From: Blastocatellia bacterium | GTDB taxonomy: Bacteria > Acidobacteriota > Blastocatellia > Pyrinomonadales > Pyrinomonadaceae | NCBI GenBank assembly: GCA_003488005.1 | Contig: DNND01000113.1 | Coordinates: 1-7,400, forward strand | Direction of reading: 5' to 3' | DNA length: 7,400 nucleotides | Part shown: positions 1-5,092 of the stretch, in pieces | Position numbering within the stretch: the first letter of the stretch is position 1 | How the letters are laid out: the number at the start of each line of letters is the position of its first letter | The notes under the pieces: generated by a model | What the model was told of the DNA's origin: nothing | The model's database searches: none | Seen by the model: the letters and a program-made list of their open reading frames with translations, nothing else | Position numbers and translations under genes: made by a program

Positions 1-559
1 TCTCGTCCTTCTTCTTATCGAGACCATAAGCCAGCGCGGCCGCAGTCGGCTCGTTGACGATGCGCATAACTTCCAGGCCGGCAATCTTTCCGGCATCTTT
101 GGTGGCCTGTCGTTGCGCGTCGTTAAAATACGCCGGCACGGTGATGACGGCTTTGTCGACTTTCTGCCCCAGGTAGTCCTCAGCCGACTGCTTCATCTTT
201 TGGAGGATGATTGCCGAGATCTCCGGCGGGCTCCATTCCTTGCCGCCAGTCTGAATGCGCACGTCGCCGCTGCCGCTGGCCGCCTGAACCTTGTAAGGGA
301 CCTGCTTGATTTCCTCGGTCACTTCGTCAAAGCGCCGTCCCATAAATCTCTTGATTGAATAGACAGTGTTTTCGGGGTTCGTAACTGCCTGCCGTTTCGC
401 CACTTGGCCCACCAGCCGGCTGCCGTCTTTGGTAAACGCCACCACCGACGGAGTGGTGCGGCCACCCTCAGAATTCGTGATGACCGTGGGCTCGCCGCCT
501 TCCATCACTGCCACAACGGAATTGGTTGTTCCCAGGTCGATTCCTATAATCTTGCTCAT
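1..559 (-). CDS. dnaK: Molecular chaperone DnaK (Hsp70), N-terminal part, cut by window edge
   Basis: The gene reads from an ATG at 557-559 down to base 1 without a stop, giving the first 186 residues of a protein usually about 640 long. It is the ATP-dependent chaperone that binds exposed hydrophobic peptides and works with DnaJ and GrpE in the cytoplasm. What is visible is the first half of the actin-like ATPase domain. It includes the phosphate-binding loop IDLGTTNS (residues 7-14), the catalytic lysine in SIKRFMGRRF (K70), the VITVPAYFNDAQRQATKDAG block (138-157) and NEPTAAALAYG (169-179). The frame is clean and the sequence strongly conserved, so the identity is close to certain. A weak GGAG lies 11 nt upstream of the ATG. 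A strong promoter candidate lies about 105-130 nt upstream. The rest of the gene lies beyond base 1. Confidence 0.97.
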   Translation of the reverse strand, partial: MSKIIGIDLGTTNSVVAVMEGGEPTVITNSEGGRTTPSVVAFTKDGSRLVGQVAKRQAVTNPENTVYSIKRFMGRRFDEVTEEIKQVPYKVQAASGSGDVRIQTGGKEWSPPEISAIILQKMKQSAEDYLGQKVDKAVITVPAYFNDAQRQATKDAGKIAGLEVMRIVNEPTAAALAYGLDKKKDE

Positions 560-662
560 CTCTTTTTGTTCTCCAAACGATATTTGGCCCGCTGAAAGCC
601 TGCCGGGCCGACTTAACCTTTAATGTACGCCCACCCCATAAACCTAGTTGAATGGAGCGCTA

Positions 663-690
663 ATATAATACCTGAGTCTCCCCTTGTCAA
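663..690 (-). promoter_or_regulatory. Sigma70-type promoter for dnaK
   Basis: On the minus strand there is a perfect -35 TTGACA (685-690), a 16-bp spacer and a -10 TATATT (663-668, 5 of 6 consensus bases). Transcription would start near 656 and leave a leader of about 97 nt before the dnaK ATG. The sequence TTAGCGCTC (655-663) overlaps the -10 and start region. It matches 8 of 9 bases of one arm of the HrcA operator CIRCE, but the other arm is not recognisable at the expected 9-bp distance. Heat-shock control by HrcA is therefore not supported, only suggested. Confidence 0.6.
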
Positions 691-755
691 CTTTTGGAAG
701 GCGTTTGAGCCTTGATTTTTCGCTTAGATTTGGAAGTTTTGGTGGGAAACGTGGA

Positions 756-1340
756 CTAGCGGCGGTCTTCGTTCATCAATTTTGAGGCGAAGAAGATGTA
801 GTGAAGCCCTGAAAGAACGGCAAAAATGAACACCGTTGCATATATCGTCGGCAGGTAATAACCGGTGTAGTAGGGGAAGCTGGCCGCGAACATTATCGCC
901 GCGATCGCTCCGATTTGAACGGTAGTGTTGACTTTGCCAAGCCAGGAAGGACGAAAGCCACGGAACCCGGTCATGATGTTTATCGCGGCTGCTCCCACGA
1001 CAATGAACACGTCCCGGCTGATGACCGTAACAGTTACCCAGAAGGGCACCGGCAAGTGGCTCGGCACCGGCTGCGGGAAAATGCCGCGCATTGAGAGCAC
1101 GATAAAGGCCGTCACCATCAGCAACTTGTCAGCGATTGGATCGAGGACCGTGCCCAACTGCGAGCGCTGATCGAATCGCCGCGCTAATAACCCATCAAGT
1201 CCGTCAGTCAGACCCGCACACACGAAGACCGCTAAGGCCACGATGAAGCGCTGATAAAAAAGCATCGTAACGAAAACAGGAATGAGCACCATCCGAAAGA
1301 CGGTGAGCATGTTGGGTACGGTAACAATTCGGGAGGACAT
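756..1340 (-). CDS. pgsA: CDP-diacylglycerol--glycerol-3-phosphate 3-phosphatidyltransferase
   Basis: This 194-residue inner-membrane enzyme joins CDP-diacylglycerol and glycerol-3-phosphate to make phosphatidylglycerophosphate and CMP. This is the committed step to phosphatidylglycerol and cardiolipin. The CDP-alcohol phosphotransferase signature D-x2-DG-x2-AR-x8-G-x3-D-x3-D is complete: D46, D49-G50, A53-R54, G63, D67 and D71. About six hydrophobic segments can be placed near residues 10-29, 32-44, 71-85, 98-122, 141-156 and 163-186, as in the family. The N-terminus VPNMLTVFRMVLIP and the later GKVNTTVQ (135-142) are typical of PgsA rather than of phosphatidylserine or choline enzymes. The ATG at 1338-1340 has no Shine-Dalgarno sequence; the next ATG (codon 11) also lacks one and would cut into the conserved start. 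The phosphoesterase lies 85 bp upstream on the same strand and may share its transcript. Confidence 0.93.
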   Translation of the reverse strand: MSSRIVTVPNMLTVFRMVLIPVFVTMLFYQRFIVALAVFVCAGLTDGLDGLLARRFDQRSQLGTVLDPIADKLLMVTAFIVLSMRGIFPQPVPSHLPVPFWVTVTVISRDVFIVVGAAAINIMTGFRGFRPSWLGKVNTTVQIGAIAAIMFAASFPYYTGYYLPTIYATVFIFAVLSGLHYIFFASKLMNEDRR

Positions 1341-1346
1341 CGATTA

Positions 1347-1405
1347 GTAAATCGTGAATCGTAAATCGTGAATAGATGAAAACCGAAAGAAAGAACTATT
1401 CACGA
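1347..1405. repeat. GTRAATC heptamer cluster with a 10-bp inverted repeat
   Basis: Four head-to-tail heptamers fill 1347-1374: GTAAATC, GTGAATC, GTAAATC, GTGAATA. Equivalently, this is a 14-bp unit repeated twice with one mismatch. The end of the array, TCGTGAATAG (1366-1375), is exactly complementary to CTATTCACGA (1396-1405), so the gap RNA can fold into a 10-bp stem with a 20-nt loop. A further reversed heptamer CATTCAC lies at 1416-1422. The array ends only 7 bp before the pgsA ATG, in its leader. Its role is unknown: it could be a regulator site array, a transcript-processing hairpin, or a dispersed intergenic repeat. Confidence 0.7.
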
Positions 1406-1425
1406 CCTGGGATACCATTCACTTC

Positions 1426-2427
1426 TCAAGCGCAGCGCAGTTCAAGCAACGAAACTTCCGGGGGGCAGCCAAAACGGACCGGAAGCACCACGGTTCCGAG
1501 GCCGCGAGTTATGTAGATCTGCGTTTCGTCCTGGCGCGCCAAACCTTTCACATGCCGGCGGCGGGGTCGCCCGGCCTCGCGCTGTTCCGATCGCAAATTA
1601 ACTTGCCCACCATGCGTGTGGCCGCTCAGCACCAGGTCAACACCCGCGCGCGCGGCTTTTCGCAAAATCACCGGATTATGGGCCAACAGTAGTTTCATCT
1701 CGCCTTCGCTTGCGCCGGCCAAAGCAAGCGATAAGTCTTCAAGTCCCACCATCGTGTCGTCCACGCCAGCGAGCCAAAAAGCAGCATCGTCTTTCTCAAA
1801 GCGCATCCCCTGGTTGACCAACATGGTGATGCCTTCAGCGCGAAACAAGTCGGTAATTAACGCAGCGTCAGTCCAATGATCGTGATTGCCCAATACCGCA
1901 AACACACCATGGCGAGCCTTTAAAGTGCCCAGCAACTCGGCGCAGGGCGCGGCATACCGGCGCTCCTTGGAAACGTAGTCGCCGGTCAAGGCAATCATGT
2001 CGGGCTGCAAGCTGTTCGCAGTTTCAACGGCGCGTTCAATTTGTTTGATGCTGGTGAAGGGGCTGTGATGAATATCGGAAAGTTGCACAATCCGAAAGCC
2101 ATCGAACGCCCGCGGCAAACGCGGGAGATAGATTGGCTGATGTTCGACGGTCAGCCGAAACGGCTCGGAAAGCGCCGAACGCGCCGCCTCAGTCAAATTG
2201 AGCGCAAGCGTACGCAGCGGGGTTTCGGGTTGGCGGCGAGCAAAAGGCGAAACACGGCCGCGTTGTTTCCATCTAAGAGGGGTTGACATTGAAAATGTGT
2301 ATTCTTGAGGAAGCGCCGGCTGCTCCCACTCCACTCCAAAACGCCACTCAAGTTTTGGCGCATTATAGTGACCGCAGTCCCGGCAGGCAAACAAGCGGCG
2401 GAATAAAACACTGTTCGGCCTCGCCAT
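1426..2427 (-). CDS. Calcineurin-like metallophosphoesterase (YkuE/YaeI type)
   Basis: The 333-residue protein has the five metal-binding motifs of the calcineurin-like phosphoesterase fold: LSDIHHS (D118, H120), LTGDYV (D150), LGNHDHW (N181, H182), a histidine in LLLAHNP (H250) and SGHTHGGQ (H270, H272). This arrangement matches the YkuE/YaeI branch, which hydrolyses phosphoesters with two metal ions. The true substrate cannot be read from sequence. I see no membrane segment. The start is uncertain. The long form begins at the ATG 2425-2427, behind a G-rich GGGGGATT. The short form begins at codon 47 (ATG 2287-2289) and would give 287 residues, nearer the family's usual length. A good promoter lies inside the extra segment and favours the short form. 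The extra residues include a CRDC pair (15-18) but match no domain I know. pgsA follows 85 bp downstream. Confidence 0.85.
   Translation of the reverse strand: MARPNSVLFRRLFACRDCGHYNAPKLEWRFGVEWEQPALPQEYTFSMSTPLRWKQRGRVSPFARRQPETPLRTLALNLTEAARSALSEPFRLTVEHQPIYLPRLPRAFDGFRIVQLSDIHHSPFTSIKQIERAVETANSLQPDMIALTGDYVSKERRYAAPCAELLGTLKARHGVFAVLGNHDHWTDAALITDLFRAEGITMLVNQGMRFEKDDAAFWLAGVDDTMVGLEDLSLALAGASEGEMKLLLAHNPVILRKAARAGVDLVLSGHTHGGQVNLRSEQREAGRPRRRHVKGLARQDETQIYITRGLGTVVLPVRFGCPPEVSLLELRCA
2362..2390 (-). promoter_or_regulatory. Promoter candidate inside the 5' end of the phosphoesterase ORF
   Basis: On the minus strand there is a -35 TTGCCT (2385-2390, 4 of 6 consensus bases), exactly 17 bp of spacer, and a perfect -10 TATAAT (2362-2367). 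Transcription would start near 2355 and give a leader of about 65 nt before the ATG at 2289. The same mRNA could not carry the longer reading frame from 2427. This is the best argument that the phosphoesterase starts at 2289. Confidence 0.5.
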
Positions 2428-2463
2428 AATCCCCCGTCCCTGCCGCGCCTGTCCTTGCAGGTG

Positions 2464-2472
2464 TGTAATAAT
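2464..2472 (+). promoter_or_regulatory. Possible extended -10 promoter for the antiporter gene
   Basis: TGTAATAAT reads as an extended -10 (TG, one base, then AATAAT with 5 of 6 consensus bases). Transcription would begin near 2479, just before the GGAA and ATG of the antiporter gene. No -35 is visible 17 bp upstream in the GC-rich flank, so the call is weak. Confidence 0.3.
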
Positions 2473-2495
2473 CCGGCGTTAATTCCTTTGGAACA

Positions 2496-3851
2496 ATGAA
2501 AAGTCCACTGCCCGCAGCTATTGCTGTCTCATCGATCTTCGTTGCCGCCGAAACCGTATGGGCGGGCTCGGAAGCGCCGATTGCGCACGCGAGCGGCGGG
2601 TCCGACTTTAGTCCCGTGATCCTCGCTGGACTGGCGGCGATCCTGTTAACTGCCAAAATCGCAGGCGAATTTTTCGAACGTGTGGGACAACCGGCAGTGC
2701 TCGGTGAGCTGTTGGCGGGAATCATTCTCGGTAATCTGATGCTGTTTGGTTTTCACCAGGCAGATTGGATCAAAACCGATGGCGTCATCGCGGCGCTGGC
2801 CCAGCTAGGTGTGATTCTTTTGTTGTTTGAGGTGGGACTGGAATCAAACCTTAGCGAGATGTTGGAGGTCGGATGGTCTTCGTTGCTGGTGGCGCTTGCG
2901 GGTGTGATCGCGCCGTTCTTTCTGGGTTGGGGAGTGTCTGCATACTTCTTGCCAGGCGAATCACGGCTGGTCCATATCTTCATCGGCGCCGTGTTGTGCG
3001 CAACCAGCGTCGGTATCACCGCTCGTGTTTTAAAGGATTTGGGGAAACTGAAACTACGCGAGTCGCGCATCATCCTGGGCGCGGCAGTGATCGATGATGT
3101 TATTGGGTTACTGATCCTCGCAACCGTGGTCGGCGCCGTCGCAGCGGCAGCCGCCGGAACATCGTTGAATTTGATTTACATTATTTGGCTGTCGGCGAAG
3201 ACGGTCATCTTTTTTGTCGTCACGTTTGCCGTCGGTCGTTATGTCATGCCGCCGCTCTTTCGCGCCGCAGTCAAACTCAAGAGTCGAGGCGTGTTGCTGG
3301 TCGTCTCGATCGCGTTCTGTTTTGGGCTTTCCTGGTTGGCGGCAAAAGTTGAGCTCGCAACTATCGTCGGCGCCTTCGCGGCCGGCTTAGTCCTGGATGA
3401 TGTTCACTTCAAACCGTTTCGGGAGCGCGGCGAGCGCGACCTAAGTCAGTTGCTCGAGCCGGTGACGACGTTTCTCGTCCCCATATTTTTTGTGCTGATG
3501 GGAATGAAAGTCGATCTGCGCGTGTTTGGCCATTTGGATCTGCTCGGTTTTGCTGTCGTGCTTACGATTGCCGCGATCATCGGCAAGCAGGTTTGCTCGT
3601 TGGCGTTGATCGAGCGGGGGCTGAATCGTTTGGCGGTTGGAGTCGGCATGATTCCGCGCGGCGAAGTTGGCCTGATCGTTGCCGGCATCGGCGCAGGGCT
3701 CATGCTGCCGAATGCAGCGGGCACGATGACGCCGGTTGTCAGCCCGGCGACGTTTGGCGCCGTGGTAATCATGGTGATCGTTACGACATTGGTAACGCCG
3801 CCCTTGCTGAAAATGTCGCTGGAGCGAAAGAGATCAAAGCCGCACCGCTGA
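2496..3851 (+). CDS. CPA2-family cation (Na+ or K+):proton antiporter
   Basis: This 451-residue membrane transporter exchanges a monovalent cation for protons across the inner membrane. The family landmarks are GQPAVLGELLAGIILGN (64-80), LGVILLLFEVGLE (104-116), the CATSVGITARVL stretch of the crossed helices (168-179), the paired acids in AAVIDDVIGLLIL (D200, D201), FFVLMGMKVDL (331-341) and GMIPRGEVGLI (384-394). Two adjacent aspartates at the core usually go with electrogenic exchange (NapA/NhaA style). The protein ends soon after the last helix with a short basic tail. It therefore lacks the TrkA-N/RCK domain of KefB/KefC. Residues 1-24 look like a cleavable signal peptide ending in VWAG, followed by a polar stretch to 38 before the first core helix; this is a somewhat unusual N-terminus. 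The ATG follows GGAA by 3 nt. It diverges from the phosphoesterase and converges on doxX. Confidence 0.92.
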   Translation: MKSPLPAAIAVSSIFVAAETVWAGSEAPIAHASGGSDFSPVILAGLAAILLTAKIAGEFFERVGQPAVLGELLAGIILGNLMLFGFHQADWIKTDGVIAALAQLGVILLLFEVGLESNLSEMLEVGWSSLLVALAGVIAPFFLGWGVSAYFLPGESRLVHIFIGAVLCATSVGITARVLKDLGKLKLRESRIILGAAVIDDVIGLLILATVVGAVAAAAAGTSLNLIYIIWLSAKTVIFFVVTFAVGRYVMPPLFRAAVKLKSRGVLLVVSIAFCFGLSWLAAKVELATIVGAFAAGLVLDDVHFKPFRERGERDLSQLLEPVTTFLVPIFFVLMGMKVDLRVFGHLDLLGFAVVLTIAAIIGKQVCSLALIERGLNRLAVGVGMIPRGEVGLIVAGIGAGLMLPNAAGTMTPVVSPATFGAVVIMVIVTTLVTPPLLKMSLERKRSKPHR

Positions 3852-3870
3852 ACGTAGGCGCGGCTCTTTT
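3838..3870 (+). terminator. Weak possible terminator after the antiporter gene
   Basis: AGCCGC (3838-3843) pairs with GCGGCT (3860-3865) across a 16-nt loop, and CTTTT follows. The stem overlaps the stop codon of the antiporter gene. The loop is long and the T-run short, so this is only a candidate; nothing better lies in the 28-bp gap to the convergent gene. Confidence 0.3.
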
Positions 3871-3879
3871 CGTGGCCAA

Positions 3880-4302
3880 TCAGTCAGAAAACGTTTGACT
3901 CAGCCGCGCCAACGCCAGTGCACCGAGTGCAAGACCAAAATCCCGCAAGGCAACGTCAAAGTACCCCGGAATCAAAAGCAGATTGACGATGATTAGCAGA
4001 AGCCAGGCACTGACGACATATGCGAACGCCTTCGGCTTGAACCAAACTCCGAGACCGGCAATGATCTCAATCACGCCGGCAACCAGCATTAATTGATGTC
4101 CGCGCCCTCCGGTAAGACTATTGACGACGCCGGGTACGTATTGGTCCCAGTTGACCAGGAAGTGGAAAAACTTGTCGAGCCCGGCGACAATCGGCGCCAC
4201 CGTAAAACCGAGATGCAGGATCTGATAAGCCTGCATGCTGGCGGAGCTTGTGTCCGCGTCAGTCGTTTCTGTTAGCTTCGTGTCAAAAATTGCTTGTGCC
4301 AT
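3880..4302 (-). CDS. DoxX-like four-helix membrane protein
   Basis: A 140-residue protein with a polar N-terminus (1-25) and four hydrophobic segments near 27-45, 70-88, 92-111 and 117-134. The pattern AGLDKFFHFLVNWDQYVP, GVIEIIAGLGVWFKP (76-90) and LRDFGLALGALALARLS (119-135) fits the DoxX-like superfamily. DoxX was named for the small subunit of archaeal thiosulfate:quinone oxidoreductase. In other bacteria, relatives are tied to redox stress and thiol homeostasis, but no catalytic activity can be assigned here. The ATG at 4300-4302 has a strong Shine-Dalgarno sequence (GAGGAG, 6 nt away), the best in the window. The gene diverges from a SufR-like regulator and shares a palindromic operator with it, so it is probably that regulator's target. 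The exact subfamily is uncertain. Confidence 0.75.
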   Translation of the reverse strand: MAQAIFDTKLTETTDADTSSASMQAYQILHLGFTVAPIVAGLDKFFHFLVNWDQYVPGVVNSLTGGRGHQLMLVAGVIEIIAGLGVWFKPKAFAYVVSAWLLLIIVNLLLIPGYFDVALRDFGLALGALALARLSQTFSD

Positions 4303-4331
4303 TTGTTTCTCCTCAACTTATTTGAAAATGT

Positions 4332-4349
4332 CGGCCGGCGTTTCGGCCG
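4332..4349 (-). other. GC-rich hairpin in the doxX leader
   Basis: CGGCCG occurs at 4332-4337 and again at 4344-4349, and it is its own reverse complement, so the two copies form a 6-bp stem around a 6-nt loop. It sits about 30 nt before the doxX start, inside the leader expected from the promoter at 4366-4395. No T-run follows, so it is not an attenuator of the usual kind. It could affect mRNA stability. Confidence 0.4.
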
Positions 4350-4365
4350 GATGTTGGATGACTGG

Positions 4366-4395
4366 AGATTACGGTGACTTACAACAATAAGTCAA
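4366..4395 (-). promoter_or_regulatory. Candidate doxX promoter overlapping the operator
   Basis: On the minus strand, TTGACT (4390-4395, 5 of 6 consensus bases) is a good -35 and lies within the left arm of the palindrome at 4384-4415. With an 18-bp spacer the -10 would be TAATCT (4366-4371), a poor match. A weak -10 is common where an activator or repressor decides expression. A protein bound to the palindrome would cover this -35. Confidence 0.45.
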
Positions 4396-4415
4396 GCGAT
4401 ATCTTGATTTATTGT
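4384..4415. promoter_or_regulatory. Palindromic operator between doxX and its regulator
   Basis: The arm CAATAAGTCAAG (4385-4396) faces CTTGATTTATTG (4403-4414) across CGATAT, with one mismatch (G4391 against T4408). An added A4384/T4415 pair makes 12 of 13 positions symmetric. The inner core is CAAG-N6-CTTG. From memory, cyanobacterial SufR binds CAAC-N6-GTTG, the same layout with one base changed per half-site. Candidate -35 boxes of both divergent promoters lie in the arms. It is the most convincing regulatory site in the window and most likely the binding site of the neighbouring regulator. Confidence 0.7.
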
Positions 4416-4440
4416 AAAACTGGGCGGAAAAGGCTATACT
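4412..4440 (+). promoter_or_regulatory. Candidate promoter of the SufR-like regulator
   Basis: The -35 TTGTAA (4412-4417, 4 of 6 bases) and -10 TATACT (4435-4440, 5 of 6 bases) are separated by 17 bp. Transcription would start near 4447, inside an 8-bp palindrome TTCCGGAA (4443-4450), leaving a leader of about 13 nt. The -35 overlaps the right end of the operator palindrome, which suggests autorepression. Confidence 0.55.
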
Positions 4441-4459
4441 TCTTCCGGAACGAGGCCTG

Positions 4460-5092
4460 ATGGACAAGACAAAACCAGCGGAAAGATTTTTCGAGAGCAC
4501 GCGCGGGCGCATCGTTGGTTTCCTGCGCGGCGAGAGTCTTACGGTTAACGAGTTGGCTGAGAAGCTGGGGCTTACCGACAACGCTGTAAGGGCGCACCTG
4601 CTGACGCTCGAACGCGATGGACTGATAAAGCAAAGCGGCGTGCGGCGCGGATTTCGAAAGCCGCATTTCGCTTACAAGTTAACCCACGACGCTGAAGCGC
4701 TCTTTCCTAAAGCGTACGACCTTTTGCTCAATTCTCTTATTAGCGTCCTGAAACAGCGGTTGGATCCAAAGGCTATCGCCGACATTTTGCGGGACGTTGG
4801 TCGCTCACTTGCGGCCCGTCAATCTTCCGTCAAAGGAAGTCTGGAGAATCGTGTACGTGGGGCGGTGAAGGCACTGGAAGCGTTGGGTGGAGCGGCCAGG
4901 ATTGAAAAAGAAGAGAGCAAATTAATTATTCGTAGTGGTAGTTGTCCGCTGGCCGCCGCCGTTAGCGAGCATCCGGAAGTCTGTCAACTTGCCGAAGCGC
5001 TTATGACAGAGATCGTTGGCGCGCCGGTACAGGAGCGTTGCGATCGAGACGGCCCTCCGCAATGTCGTTTTGAAATCAAGAAAGCTGTTTAG
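4460..5092 (+). CDS. SufR-like (COG2345) winged-helix regulator with a four-cysteine C-terminus
   Basis: This 210-residue cytoplasmic regulator has a DeoR/ArsR-like winged helix-turn-helix at about 12-75; SLTVNELAEKLGLTDNAVRAHLLTLERDGLIKQ contains the recognition helix (39-51). The C-terminal half carries cysteines C162, C175, C194 and C202, spaced C-x12-C-x18-C-x7-C. The first pair has the same x12 spacing as SufR, which holds a [4Fe-4S] cluster and represses suf genes. The second half is spaced differently, so this is a relative and not a plain SufR. Fe-S binding is inferred, not shown. The ATG is preceded by GAGG at 4 nt. The gene diverges from doxX over a shared palindrome, and no Fe-S assembly genes are nearby. 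Its stop overlaps the stop of the kinase gene. MarR-like or other thiol-based redox sensing is an alternative. Confidence 0.8.
   Translation: MDKTKPAERFFESTRGRIVGFLRGESLTVNELAEKLGLTDNAVRAHLLTLERDGLIKQSGVRRGFRKPHFAYKLTHDAEALFPKAYDLLLNSLISVLKQRLDPKAIADILRDVGRSLAARQSSVKGSLENRVRGAVKALEALGGAARIEKEESKLIIRSGSCPLAAAVSEHPEVCQLAEALMTEIVGAPVQERCDRDGPPQCRFEIKKAV

Noticed and set aside
113..358. Open frames on the plus strand across dnaK (also 366-623 and 404-595)
   Set aside because: They are shadows of the highly conserved dnaK frame on the other strand and show no recognisable protein features.
697..720. Hairpin AAGGC-GTTTGA-GCCTT followed by GATTTTT on the plus strand, like a terminator
   Set aside because: No gene on the plus strand runs into it; both neighbours are on the minus strand, where no T-run follows the stem. 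Probably chance, at most a weak hairpin.
1426..2427. Phosphoesterase as the missing phosphatidylglycerophosphate phosphatase beside pgsA
   Set aside because: Adjacency alone is weak; the motifs only show a generic YkuE/YaeI-like metallophosphoesterase and no lipid-binding or membrane segment is visible.
2435..2460. G/C-rich CCTGC...GCAGG inverted repeat between the phosphoesterase and antiporter genes as another REP-like copy
   Set aside because: The arms are short, the spacer long, and the CCCACC and CTGAC flanks of the REP-like pair are absent.
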